Positions 27,116 to 35,391 of a DNA stretch of 64,000 nucleotides are shown piece by piece. The DNA is from Pseudoduganella danionis (lineage in GTDB: Bacteria > Pseudomonadota > Gammaproteobacteria > Burkholderiales > Burkholderiaceae_D): positions 310,001 to 374,000 of the forward strand of contig NZ_WNKW01000004.1 in the NCBI RefSeq assembly GCF_009720775.1, read 5' to 3'. Position 1 is the stretch's first letter. The number at the start of each line of letters is the position of its first letter. The notes under the pieces were generated by a model, which did no database searches, was not told the origin of the DNA, and worked only from the letters and a program-made list of their open reading frames with translations. Both the position numbers and the translations under genes were made by a program.

Positions 27116-27495
27116 TTGCCCCGAATTCATAGAAGTTCTGTCGTCTTGAGCCTATTCATGTCATTAACAGAAGGAGCTCATTTCTCTATTGCATATTTAT
27201 ATGTGGAAGCTTTGGACTCTTTACCTTCCGAGTTTAGGAAATATAGCTTGAGCGATCCGCCGTCAACATGCGCTCACTGGAAAGATAATTTGCCTAGGAC
27301 CTGTGATTCGAAGGCTTATCTTCTTAATATCGAGGCGTGCAAAGATTGGAGAAGCAAGATATGCGTTTCGCAGATGATACCGGCAGTGCAATTCGTACAT
27401 ATCACATTGATAATTTTCTTGGGACGGGAAACGATGTTGTGAAAGCATGGATGCACGGTGGAGTAAATGGCACTAGGCGCCAAGTAAAATATATA
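27116..27495 (+). pseudogene. Possible frameshifted hypothetical gene
   Basis: Two overlapping plus-strand frames look protein-like but neither has a good start with ribosome site. Frame A (27158-27442) contains 'YSLSDPPSTCAHWKDNLPRTCDSKAYLLN'-type sequence and then turns hydrophobic and odd. Frame B opens after a TAA at about 27325 and reads 'RLEKQDMRFADDTGS', 'YHIDNFLGTGNDVVKAW' up to the next gene. A single frameshift near 27325-27340 would join them into a protein of about 110 residues. No family was recognised, and the base composition is AT-rich. Neither frame has clear support alone. Confidence 0.3.
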
Positions 27496-27505
27496 GGTGA
27501 AAAAA

Positions 27506-27976
27506 ATGAAAAAACTTATATCTGCCTTGCTGTTGATATTTTCACTAGATTGTTTTGCTGACCATGGAAGCATTAGGAGAGTATATATTGATAAATCAAA
27601 AAATGTTCACATAATATTTTCCGATGGATTGAATAGAAAAGTAACTAATAATGGCCGCGCTACCGAAGCAACGCTAGCGCCAAATAAGCGCACAGCGGCT
27701 TGGCTCGTGCAAAATTCGTGGATTGCGGAGGGTGATGTTGTACCGGGTTCCGCCCAACTTGCAATTTATAGAGATGAAAAGCTTCGATATATTTCGTGTG
27801 AGCCATTCATACGAAACTATTGGTATTGGATGCAAGGTGAGCAGATAGCTATGGACTGTGGAGGTAGGCATTTTTCGGGAACCGAATCTATATACGATAC
27901 AGCTACTTTATTGATGATTGATTCCTTTGTTCAATCAAATGTTCCAGAAAATCAACGTCCCATTTGGTCTAAATAG
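27506..27976 (+). CDS. Hypothetical secreted protein
   Basis: 156-residue protein with a Sec signal peptide ('KKLISALLLIFSLDCFA', cleavage likely after the second Ala-type position) and a small soluble domain rich in beta-prone segments ('SIRRVYIDKSKNVHIIFSDG', 'RTAAWLVQNSW'). Two cysteines remain in the mature part. ATG 27506 follows AGGTG; a GTG at 27497 in frame is less likely. I do not recognise the family. AT-rich composition, like the preceding 400 bases, suggests acquired DNA. It stands alone between the EamA gene and lipA, on the opposite strand to both. Confidence 0.6.
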   Translation: MKKLISALLLIFSLDCFADHGSIRRVYIDKSKNVHIIFSDGLNRKVTNNGRATEATLAPNKRTAAWLVQNSWIAEGDVVPGSAQLAIYRDEKLRYISCEPFIRNYWYWMQGEQIAMDCGGRHFSGTESIYDTATLLMIDSFVQSNVPENQRPIWSK

Positions 27977-28300
27977 ATTTGGATTAAACATGCAGAGGGA
28001 ATTCGCCAATGCTACTAATGAAGACGATTATGCAGAAACTCAAAAAATAGAAAATAGAAGTTATTAGATAAATATTAAAAAATATCGCAACTTCTTTTTT
28101 TGGGATAAATCATTAAGGGACGCTTAATAAAAAGTGCTCAATTAGACCGGATTTCAGACTGAGTAGGGAAAGCCAATCCAATCTGTTGCGACCTTTCAAA
28201 TTGCGCAAAAAATAGACTAATGCTGACGACCCTGTTTGGGGTTGATGTCTTCGTAACCGAGGTATTGGTGATTCGCGAATATTATTTCCATGTTAGTAAA
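27977..28300. other. AT-rich intergenic region
   Basis: About 320 bases between the hypothetical secreted protein and the lipA terminator. No open frame with a start and ribosome site, no inverted repeats typical of insertion sequences, and no RNA gene were seen. Confidence 0.5.
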
Positions 28301-28347
28301 TAATAAAAGGCAGGTACTGATCCGGAATTCCGGCTCTGTACCTGCCC
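28301..28347 (-). terminator. Rho-independent terminator of lipA
   Basis: GGCAGGTAC (28309-28317) pairs perfectly with GTACCTGCC (28338-28346), and an inner TCCGGAATTCCGG palindrome fills the loop. Read on the minus strand the stem is followed by TTTTATTATTT, fitting the end of the lipB-lipA transcript. Confidence 0.8.
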
Positions 28348-28395
28348 TTTGCGCCAGCAGTTCAACTGCGTAGCGGTTTTAACTACTTTTACTGC

Positions 28396-29385
28396 TTACT
28401 CGGTCACTGCCAGCACATCATGCGCCTGCACGTCGGCGTGGTAGGAGCTGCGCACCATGGCGCCCACGGCAGCGTGCTTGAAGCCCATCTTGTAGGCTTC
28501 TGCTTCGAACATCTTGAACACGTCCGGATGCACGTAGCGGCGTACCGGCAGGTGGCTGTTGGATGGTGCCAGATACTGGCCGATGGTCAGCATGTCGATG
28601 TTGTGCTCGCGCATGTCGCGCATCACCTGCAGGATCTCTTCGTCCGTTTCGCCCAGACCGACCATCAGGCCCGATTTGGTTTTCACGTCCGGATAGCGCT
28701 CTTTGAATTCCTTCAGCAGCTGCAGCGAGTGCATGTAGTCGGAACCGGGACGGGCTTCCTTGTACAGACGCGGCACGGTTTCCAGATTGTGGTTCATCAC
28801 GTCCGGCAGGCCGTCGGCGAAGATGGTCAGAGCCTTGTCGAGACGACCACGGAAGTCCGGTACCAGTACTTCGATCTGGGTTTTCGGCGACAGTTTGCGC
28901 GTTTCGCTGATGCAGGAGACGAAGTGGCCGGCACCGCCGTCGCGCAGGTCGTCGCGGTCGACCGAGGTGATCACCACGTAGTTCAGGCGCAGATCGGCAA
29001 TCGTCTTGGACAGGTTGATAGGCTCGTTCTGGTCCAGCGGATCAGGACGGCCGTGGCCGACGTCGCAGAACGGGCAGCGGCGCGTGCACTTGTCGCCCAT
29101 GATCATGAAGGTGGCCGTGCCCTTGCCGAAGCATTCGCCGATGTTCGGGCAGCTGGCTTCTTCGCATACGGTCACCAGTTTGTTCTCGCGCAGCACGTCC
29201 TTGATTTCGTAGAAGCGCGTCGAGGTGGAGGCCGCTTTGACGCGGATCCAGTCAGGCTTTTTCAGGCGCTCGACCTGCTCGACCGGCACGATCTTGATGG
29301 GAATGCGCGAAGTTTTGCTTGCGCCTTTTTGCTTTTCGCTCGGGTTATAAGCGGGGGCAACGTTGGTATCGGTCTCAGAGGTCAT
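28396..29385 (-). CDS. lipA: Lipoyl synthase
   Basis: Radical-SAM enzyme that inserts two sulfurs into protein-bound octanoyl groups. The 329-residue protein has both iron-sulfur motifs: the auxiliary cluster C-x4-C-x5-C in '[12 protein letters not shown]' and the SAM cluster CxxxCxxC in 'CTRRCPFC'. '[14 protein letters not shown]' and '[14 protein letters not shown]' are typical of LipA. It starts 30 bases after lipB and ends before a strong terminator, so lipB-lipA form one unit. Confidence 0.98.
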   Translation of the reverse strand: MTSETDTNVAPAYNPSEKQKGASKTSRIPIKIVPVEQVERLKKPDWIRVKAASTSTRFYEIKDVLRENKLVTVCEEASCPNIGECFGKGTATFMIMGDKCTRRCPFCDVGHGRPDPLDQNEPINLSKTIADLRLNYVVITSVDRDDLRDGGAGHFVSCISETRKLSPKTQIEVLVPDFRGRLDKALTIFADGLPDVMNHNLETVPRLYKEARPGSDYMHSLQLLKEFKERYPDVKTKSGLMVGLGETDEEILQVMRDMREHNIDMLTIGQYLAPSNSHLPVRRYVHPDVFKMFEAEAYKMGFKHAAVGAMVRSSYHADVQAHDVLAVTE

Positions 29386-29415
29386 AAGCTGCGTGCCCTC
29401 GCGGGCAAAGTGAAG

Positions 29416-30102
29416 TTATTCGGTTGCTGCGGGTTGCGTTGGCTGGGCCAGAACGCGGATTAATTCTTCGGCCAGTTGCTGCTGTACATCGGCCAGTTGC
29501 GCCGTTACGCCGACGCTGCGCATATCGACCGTTTCCAGTCCGGCATAGCCGCAGGGGTTGATCCAGGAAAACGGTGCCAAGTCCATCGCCACATTCAGCG
29601 ACAGGCCATGGTAGGTACAGCCGTTGCCGCGCACTTTCAGGCCCAGTGCGGCAATTTTGGCGCCTTGTTTCGCGCCGTCGGCCATGTAGATGCCGGGCGC
29701 GCCTTCGATGCGCTTACCGTTGAGATTATACGCCGCCAGCACATTGATGATGGCTTGCTCGATGCGGTAGACGAACTGGCGCGCATATAGCTTGCCGCCC
29801 GGTTTGTTGCGGCGCAGGTCCATCAGCATGTAGATCACCACCTGACCGGGGCCATGGTAGGTGACTTCGCCGCCGCGGTCGGTCTGCACCACGGGAATCG
29901 CGCTGGCGCCGGCCAGCAGGTGGCCACGGTCGGCGCCCAGCCCCAGTGTGAACACGGGCGGGTGCTCGACGATCCACAGTTCGTCACGGGTGTCCGGGGT
30001 GCGGGCATCCGTGAAGCTGCGCATGGCGGCAAAAGTGCTGTCGTAATCGGCTAGGCCGAGGTGGCGTATCAGTGCCGGCTCGGTGGAGGTTGGAGACGTC
30101 AT
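29416..30102 (-). CDS. lipB: Octanoyl-[ACP]:protein N-octanoyltransferase
   Basis: Transfers octanoate from ACP to lipoyl domains, upstream of LipA. The protein has 228 residues with the ATG at 30102. The motif '[15 protein letters not shown]' is the family signature, the active-site lysine lies in 'GAKIAALGL' and the catalytic cysteine in '[10 protein letters not shown]'. The frame extends upstream to 30210 without family likeness. It is divergent from the LysR-like gene; the 217-base gap between them contains three DnaA-box matches. Confidence 0.96.
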   Translation of the reverse strand: MTSPTSTEPALIRHLGLADYDSTFAAMRSFTDARTPDTRDELWIVEHPPVFTLGLGADRGHLLAGASAIPVVQTDRGGEVTYHGPGQVVIYMLMDLRRNKPGGKLYARQFVYRIEQAIINVLAAYNLNGKRIEGAPGIYMADGAKQGAKIAALGLKVRGNGCTYHGLSLNVAMDLAPFSWINPCGYAGLETVDMRSVGVTAQLADVQQQLAEELIRVLAQPTQPAATE

Positions 30103-30218
30103 CCCGCCATTATAAATCACGGGGCCATAAAACGCCCCGCAGGGCGCAGCCCGTCTGGCTTTGCGGGCGCTGCCGGCCCGTTGCACAAAAAAGCTACAAC
30201 TTGCTCGCAAAGTGAAAA

Positions 30219-30306
30219 TTATTCACAAGCGTTAACTTGCTGTTTACCTAAGTATAGAAGTATATTTTGACGTCTTTTGCTAATTTTATTCACAAAGTTA
30301 TCCACA
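30219..30306 (+). promoter_or_regulatory. Cluster of three perfect DnaA-box matches
   Basis: TTATTCACA at 30219-30227, TTATTCACA at 30286-30294 and TTATCCACA at 30298-30306, all in the same orientation and all matching the strict DnaA box TTATNCACA. They flank an AT-rich stretch (30241-30290) and the last one ends 13 bases before the LysR-like start codon. No dnaA, dnaN, rpmH or gidA is in the window, so this is unlikely to be the normal chromosomal oriC; DnaA titration or DnaA-controlled transcription is possible. The sites are seen; binding is inferred. Confidence 0.6.
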
Positions 30307-30319
30307 GCATGCCAGCCTG

Positions 30320-30970
30320 ATGAGCGACTCCCGCTTGCCACATTTTTCCGCACTGCGCGCCTTCGAGGCGGCGGCCCGGCACGAGAATTTCTCGCGTGCG
30401 GCGGAGGAATTGCATCTGACCCATGGTGCGATCAGCCATCAGGTGCGGGCGCTGGAACGGGAACTGGGACTGGCGCTGTTTGAGCGCCATGGCAAGCAGG
30501 TGCGGATCACTGCGGCGGGGGCGCAGTACGCGCGCCAGTTGGCCAAAGCCTTTGCCGACATGGCGGCGGCCAGCGCGGCGCTACGCCGCAACGCCGTGCA
30601 CCAGCGCCTGACGATCGCCGCCGTGCCCGCGTTTGCGGCGCGCTGGCTGGCGCCGCGGCTGGGCGGTTTCATCGAGCGCCATCCGGCCATTAATGTGGTG
30701 CTGCAGACGGGCGAGCAATGGCTGGCCGATGGGGTCGATGTGGCGATACGGCGCGCGGACGGCGCCTATCCGGGCTGGCTAGTCGCGCCGGTGATGGTCG
30801 AAGTGGGAGATCAGGCAGTAAGTCCTCACTACCACGATGGAAGCAAAGGATATCTGATGTTGCTGCCAGCCGTTGCCGAGCAGCGGCCGCAGGTGCAGGC
30901 GTTTCGTGACTGGTTGCAGGAAGAAGTGACGCTGTATCAGCGCCAGTTGGCGGCGCGGGCCAGTGACTAG
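30320..30970 (+). CDS. LysR-family regulator, GcvA-like, internally shortened
   Basis: 216 residues against about 300 for the family. The N-terminal helix-turn-helix is complete ('LRAFEAAARHENFSRAAEELHLTHGAISHQVRALE'-type pattern, residues 10-45). The effector domain starts normally ('VDVAIRRADGAYPGW'), then jumps after about residue 160 to a segment like the family C-terminus ('QVQAFRDWLQEE'), so about 80 residues of the second subdomain are missing in frame. DNA binding may survive while ligand response should not. There is no strong ribosome site before ATG 30320. It sits between lipB and ybeD, which are usually close together, so it is an insertion into that cluster. Confidence 0.8.
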   Translation: MSDSRLPHFSALRAFEAAARHENFSRAAEELHLTHGAISHQVRALERELGLALFERHGKQVRITAAGAQYARQLAKAFADMAAASAALRRNAVHQRLTIAAVPAFAARWLAPRLGGFIERHPAINVVLQTGEQWLADGVDVAIRRADGAYPGWLVAPVMVEVGDQAVSPHYHDGSKGYLMLLPAVAEQRPQVQAFRDWLQEEVTLYQRQLAARASD

Positions 30971-30988
30971 CCCGCGCCTGCCGCAGCA

Positions 30989-31264
30989 TTACATGACGAT
31001 TTTCACCATAGGGTGGCCGGACAGCTCCGTGTACAGCGCGTCGAGCTGCTCGCGGCTGGTGGCGCGCACCACCACGGTCAGCCCCGTGTAATTGCCTTTG
31101 GCCGATGGACGAACTTCCATCTTGCCTTCGTGGAAGCCTGCATCGTGCTTCTGTACCACTTGCACGATGGTGGCGGCGAAATCGATATGAGTCGGCCCCA
31201 TCACCTTGATCGGGAAGTCGCTCGGATATTCGATGAGGGACTCTGACGGCGGGATCGCTTGCAT
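30989..31264 (-). CDS. ybeD: YbeD-family protein (DUF493)
   Basis: 91-residue alpha/beta ferredoxin-like protein of the UPF0250 family, with 'YPSDFPIKVMGP' and the C-terminal 'ELSGHPMVKIVM' typical of YbeD. The family is often found next to lipB-lipA, as here apart from the LysR insertion, and a regulatory role has been proposed but is not established. ATG 31264 has GGAA a few bases upstream; ATG 31279 would add five residues and lacks this. It ends 18 bases from the LysR stop, tail to tail. Confidence 0.92.
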   Translation of the reverse strand: MQAIPPSESLIEYPSDFPIKVMGPTHIDFAATIVQVVQKHDAGFHEGKMEVRPSAKGNYTGLTVVVRATSREQLDALYTELSGHPMVKIVM

Positions 31265-31342
31265 AGGTATTCCAATCAATAAAAAACTGGCAACACCAAC
31301 GCGGCGCCGCCAGCCTCTATTGTAGCCAATTCGGCGCCGGCG

Positions 31343-33286
31343 TCATGGCTGGATCTGATTTCGCTTCTCGCCCCGTTCGCGCCCTTCTTCCTTGCGCCGT
31401 TCCTCGCGCTGGTGCTGGCCGTTGTCCCTGGGGGCGGCGGCTGGTACTGGTGCCGGCGGCGGGCTAAATACCGGACGGGCCGGTGCCGGTGCCGGTGCCG
31501 GAACTGGTGCAGGCGCCGGCGCACTGCGTACCGGCGGCTGCATGGGCGCTGGCTGGGCGGTGCTGGATGGACCGGGCTGGACTTGCAGCGAGACCGGCGC
31601 ATCGCGCCGTTCCTCCGGCTGGCGCGCAGGCCGGCGGCCCTCTTCCTGCGGCCGGTTGTCGCGCTGATAGCTGTCGACACGGTTGATGCGTTCATTGCGC
31701 TGGAAGCTATCGGCTCTGTCGTTGCGCTCGTTGAGGTCCATGCCGCTGCGCTCGTAGCGCCCGCCCCGTTCGCCGGCGTTATAAGGTTGCGATGGCGTCG
31801 CTGCCGGCTGACTGCCAGGCTGCACGGGCGGCTGGGCAGGGGCTGGCAGGCTGGCCGGCGGGCGTGCTACGCCAGGTGGCTGGCTGAGACTGGCCGCAGG
31901 TATTGGTGTGGCGGCCGGATGGCCGAGGTTGCGATTGCGGCCATCGTCACGGTAGTCGTGCCGTTCGCCACGGCCATCCTGTCCCCGTTCCGGCCAGTGC
32001 GTGCGGCCATAATCAGGCGCGCGGGGTGCTTGGCCATTGCCCGGCAAGGTGGTGACGGGGTTAGCGTTGCCGGCTGACGCAGGGCTATTGCCGGGCCGGC
32101 TGGCGGGCAAGCTCGGTGCGGCGCGCGGTGGCACCGCATGGGGCTGGTGGCGTTCGAATTGTTCGCGCGGCAGTACGCTCAGGCCATCATGGCGCGGCGG
32201 CTGGCCATTGCGCACTGGCAGTGGCGCGAGTGGGCGGCCGTTGTGGTTCCAGCTCAAACGCTGTTCGCGCTCGGCCGACACGCGGTAGCCGGGCACATAG
32301 TGGTCGCGCGGCGTCAGCGGATACCAGCCTATGCCGGGCCGGTGCGTGGGGCCGGGCCCGTGGCCATCCACCCAGCCTACCAGTGCCGGCGCCCACGCGG
32401 GGCGGCCGTGCACACGGCCCGGCGCCCAGCACCAGCGCCGGTTCACCACGACCCAGCGGCCATAATGGGACGGCGCATAGCCCCATGGCGCGTTATCGAT
32501 CCAGGTCCAGCCCCATGCAGTCAGCCAGATCCAGCGGCCGTCGCGGTAGGGGGCCCAGTCGGCACTGACATTACGCGGTGTCCACAGGGGCCCATATTCC
32601 ACGCTTTCACTCCAGCTACCGTTGCGGTCCAGTTCTTCGTAGCCGGTCATGCCGCTCGAGACGAAACGGGTGCTGACGCTGCCATCGCCGACCCGTTCGC
32701 GCTCATCGGCCCAGCGGTCGAAGCCGTCCGTCTGCGCCAGCAGCGTGCGCACATCGTTGCTATTGATTTCAGCGGCGCGGCCGCTGGCAAGTGTCAGCGT
32801 GGCGCCGGCGCCAGTAACGCGGGCGCTGCCGGCCAGCAGCCGGATCTGGCTGGTATCAGCCAGTCGCTCGGCATCGACCCGCAGCAGGCCCGGTTCCAGC
32901 AGGGTAATGCGGGCTTGCGGCGTTATCAGTTCGAAATTGCGGATCAGTTCGGAATTGCGCAGCCGGATGCTGACGCTGCCGTAATTCAGGCGCAAGCGCA
33001 GGATGTCGTCGTCAAGGTCCAGCACTTCCAAGTCGGAATCGCCATCGACGCGTACGGCCGTGGAGCCGGCCCGGACTTCGCTGCGCGCACCGCTGGCCGT
33101 GTGGATATGGTTGCCTGCCACCACCGGCCAGTTCAGCCCGGCTGGCATGGCTTCATCGTCGCCCGTCAGCGTCACCAGACCCTGTACGGCGGCAATCCGG
33201 CCCACCATGGCGGGCAAATCGTTCTGGGCGAGGACGGGGCTGGCCAGTGCGGCCAGCAGCAAAGTAGTGATGATGCGACGTTTCAT
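31343..33286 (-). CDS. FecR-like / DUF6600 exported protein with proline-alanine-rich tail
   Basis: 647-residue exported protein. A signal peptide ('IITTLLLAALASPVLA') is followed by a FecR-type beta domain (about residues 30-190; 'GARSEVRAGSTAVRVDG', 'ITPQARITLLEPGLLRV'), then the Trp/Tyr-rich DUF6600 region ('DWAPYRDGRWIW', 'WGWTWIDNAPWGYAP'). The last 250 residues are low-complexity and rich in Pro, Ala, Arg and Gln, with Ala-Pro dipeptide runs encoded by GGTGCC-type repeats near 31480-31530. No TonB or sigma-factor gene is adjacent, so it is not a classical FecR regulator. It is probably envelope-associated; the function is unknown. Confidence 0.82.
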   Translation of the reverse strand: MKRRIITTLLLAALASPVLAQNDLPAMVGRIAAVQGLVTLTGDDEAMPAGLNWPVVAGNHIHTASGARSEVRAGSTAVRVDGDSDLEVLDLDDDILRLRLNYGSVSIRLRNSELIRNFELITPQARITLLEPGLLRVDAERLADTSQIRLLAGSARVTGAGATLTLASGRAAEINSNDVRTLLAQTDGFDRWADERERVGDGSVSTRFVSSGMTGYEELDRNGSWSESVEYGPLWTPRNVSADWAPYRDGRWIWLTAWGWTWIDNAPWGYAPSHYGRWVVVNRRWCWAPGRVHGRPAWAPALVGWVDGHGPGPTHRPGIGWYPLTPRDHYVPGYRVSAEREQRLSWNHNGRPLAPLPVRNGQPPRHDGLSVLPREQFERHQPHAVPPRAAPSLPASRPGNSPASAGNANPVTTLPGNGQAPRAPDYGRTHWPERGQDGRGERHDYRDDGRNRNLGHPAATPIPAASLSQPPGVARPPASLPAPAQPPVQPGSQPAATPSQPYNAGERGGRYERSGMDLNERNDRADSFQRNERINRVDSYQRDNRPQEEGRRPARQPEERRDAPVSLQVQPGPSSTAQPAPMQPPVRSAPAPAPVPAPAPAPARPVFSPPPAPVPAAAPRDNGQHQREERRKEEGRERGEKRNQIQP

Positions 33287-33375
33287 GGCAGCGCTCCTGG
33301 GTGATATCGGGATTAAACGCTGCAGCACGAAATCCGCCTACTGGGATTACAAGGCCTTACAAATTGGCCTGATCC

Positions 33376-34017
33376 TCAGGCGCTGGCGCCGCCCCGTTTG
33401 ACGAAGAACAGTGCCGTACCAACCGCCATCAGCAGGCCGCCGAACACGCGGTTCTGCTTTTTCACGGCATGGGCGTCGCGGAAGAAGCGCTGCATGGACG
33501 AGGCCAGAAATGCATAGCTATGCATCACGATCAGGTCGATGCAACACATGGTCACGGCCAGAATCAGCAGCTGTGGCAGCAGGGGTGCTTCGCGCGTAAT
33601 GAATTGCGGCAGCACGGCCACCATAAAGATGATGCCCTTGGGGTTGGTGGCATTGGTCAGAAAGCCCGTCAGCAGGCGCTGTTTTACCGAAGGCACGCGC
33701 ACTTCCGCATGGGCCGCTTCGCCGCTGATGCTGACTTTGGCGCGCCACTGGCTCAGGCCCAGATAGATCAGGTAGAGCGCGCCCACGGTCTTGACCACAT
33801 TGAACGCCACTTCCGAGGCCAGTAGCAGCGAGCCGACGCCGGCGCCGGCGATGAACAGCACCAGCAGCAGGCCTGCCTGCAAGCCCATAATGGTGACGCT
33901 GGCCCGTTTCAGGCCATACGACAGGCCGTGCGACATCGACAGCACGGCGCCCGAGCCGGGCGAGATGGCGATAATCCATGCTGCAACGAAGAAGGTGAAC
34001 CAGGTGGTGAAACTCAT
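33376..34017 (-). CDS. LysE/RhtB-family amino-acid exporter
   Basis: 213-residue inner-membrane protein with about six hydrophobic segments. The first segment 'FVAAWIIAISPGSGAVLSMSHGL' carries the 'I-x-P-G' signature of the LysE/RhtB superfamily, and 'TGFLTNATNPKGIIFMVAVLPQF' the second conserved loop. Family members export amino acids such as threonine, homoserine or leucine; the substrate here is unknown. It lies 89 bases upstream of the DUF6600 gene on the same strand. Confidence 0.9.
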   Translation of the reverse strand: MSFTTWFTFFVAAWIIAISPGSGAVLSMSHGLSYGLKRASVTIMGLQAGLLLVLFIAGAGVGSLLLASEVAFNVVKTVGALYLIYLGLSQWRAKVSISGEAAHAEVRVPSVKQRLLTGFLTNATNPKGIIFMVAVLPQFITREAPLLPQLLILAVTMCCIDLIVMHSYAFLASSMQRFFRDAHAVKKQNRVFGGLLMAVGTALFFVKRGGASA

Positions 34018-34169
34018 GTCATGTCCATAGCGTCAGGTGCAGCCGGCGGCCGCAGCGAATAGCCCTATTTTAGCGGGCTGCGCGGGCGCGCGCTTCGGTT
34101 AATATGTGGTGACTTGGGCAAGTTTGCATGCTTGACCTTAATTTATTAACGGGATAACAAGGAGCCTCT

Positions 34170-35099
34170 ATGGCCGGAAGCAGTCTGCTGGCGCTGATAG
34201 ACGATATCGCCAGCATCCTCGACGATGTTGCGCTGATGAGCAAAGTGGCAGCCAAGAAAACCGCCGGGGTGCTGGGCGACGATCTGGCCCTGAATGCGCA
34301 GCAGGTGGCGGGTGTGCAGGCCGAGCGCGAATTGCCGGTGGTGTGGGCGGTGGCCGTGGGCTCGCTGAAGAACAAGGCGATTCTGGTGCCGGCCGCGCTG
34401 GGCATCAGTGCGCTGGCGCCGTGGGCGATCGGCCCGCTGCTGATGCTGGGCGGTTTGTATCTGTGCTTCGAGGGCTGCGAAAAAATTCTGCACTCGCTGC
34501 AGCATCCTGCCCATGAAGCACCGGCCGGCACGCTGGCCGCCGTGCTGGCCGAGCCCGAGACGGATCTGGTGGCACTCGAGCGTGACAAGATCCGCGGCGC
34601 CATCCGCACCGATTTCATCCTGTCGGCGGAAATCATCGTGATTGCACTGGGTACGGTGGCCACGGCGCCGTTTGCCCAGCAGGTGACGGTGGTGGTGGGC
34701 ATCGCGCTGGCCATGACAGTGGGCGTGTATGGCATCGTGGCGGCCATCGTCAAGCTCGACGATGCGGGCCTGTACCTGAGCCGGCGCGCCAGCGCCGTCT
34801 GGCAGGTGCTGGGGCGCATGCTGCTGGCCGCCGCGCCCAAGCTGATGAAGTTGCTATCTGTGCTAGGTACGGTGGCCATGTTCATGGTGGGCGGCGGCAT
34901 ACTGAGCCATGGCATAGCACCGTTACATCAAGTGATAGAACACACGGCAGCGCAGGCAGCAGCCTGGCCTGCCCCGGCCTCATGGCTGGCGCCGTTGATA
35001 CCGGCCAGCCTCGATGCTGTGGCGGGTTTGCTGGCTGGTGCGCTGGCGCTGGGCGTCTTTACGCTGTTTGACAAGTTGCGTAAAAGCAACGTAAATTGA
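34170..35099 (+). CDS. DUF808 (YedI-like) membrane protein
   Basis: 309-residue inner-membrane protein of the DUF808/YedI family. The N-terminus 'SSLLALIDDIASILDDVALMSKVAAKKTAGVLGDDLALNA' is highly conserved in the family, and the rest contains about six hydrophobic segments ('AIGPLLMLGGLYLCFEG', 'TVVVGIALAMTVGVYGIVAAIV'). The family has no established function. AAGGAG precedes ATG 34170. It is a single gene with a hairpin beyond its stop. Confidence 0.92.
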   Translation: MAGSSLLALIDDIASILDDVALMSKVAAKKTAGVLGDDLALNAQQVAGVQAERELPVVWAVAVGSLKNKAILVPAALGISALAPWAIGPLLMLGGLYLCFEGCEKILHSLQHPAHEAPAGTLAAVLAEPETDLVALERDKIRGAIRTDFILSAEIIVIALGTVATAPFAQQVTVVVGIALAMTVGVYGIVAAIVKLDDAGLYLSRRASAVWQVLGRMLLAAAPKLMKLLSVLGTVAMFMVGGGILSHGIAPLHQVIEHTAAQAAAWPAPASWLAPLIPASLDAVAGLLAGALALGVFTLFDKLRKSNVN

Positions 35100-35181
35100 T
35101 TGCCATCACGTACTCTCAGTTACATTTAGCGGTATAAATTCGCTGTCGCGGCTTCCAGTAGAGTCACTATACTGAAGCCAT

Positions 35182-35206
35182 GCCCCCAGCCGGGGGCGGC
35201 GGTTTT
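35182..35206 (+). terminator. GC hairpin after the DUF808 gene
   Basis: GCCCCC (35182-35187) pairs with GGGGGC (35192-35197), and TTTT follows after five bases. A moderate candidate terminator separating the DUF808 gene from the FNR-box promoter. Confidence 0.5.
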
Positions 35207-35300
35207 ACTCCCCTTATTTGTCTATGTCAAGAAACAAGCTACTGACTGACGTGGCGGACCCGATTATTGTTGGGGCTTAACACAGGCAATCTGGGGAACT

Positions 35301-35314
35301 TTGATCTAAATCAA
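35301..35314. promoter_or_regulatory. FNR box of the chemoreceptor-hemN unit
   Basis: TTGATCTAAATCAA is a perfect match to TTGAT-N4-ATCAA. A -10-like TAAACT at 35337-35342 would put the site centre near -41.5, the usual activating position; a TATAAT at 35351-35356 is an alternative -10. The start codon is at 35392. fnr itself is at 47313-48089. Confidence 0.8.
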
Positions 35315-35391
35315 TCAAAATTCTGGGCAATATCCGTAAACTGACAGGACTATAATTGCGGTAGAGCAATATATCCATCTGGAGAGACAAT

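Noticed and set aside
30219..30306. Chromosomal origin oriC
   Set aside because: No dnaA, dnaN, rpmH or gidA nearby and only three boxes; kept as a DnaA-box cluster without claiming an origin.
31460..31540. GGTGCC-type short repeats as a possible CRISPR or minisatellite
   Set aside because: They are in frame and encode Ala-Pro dipeptides of the DUF6600 protein tail; no spacer structure.
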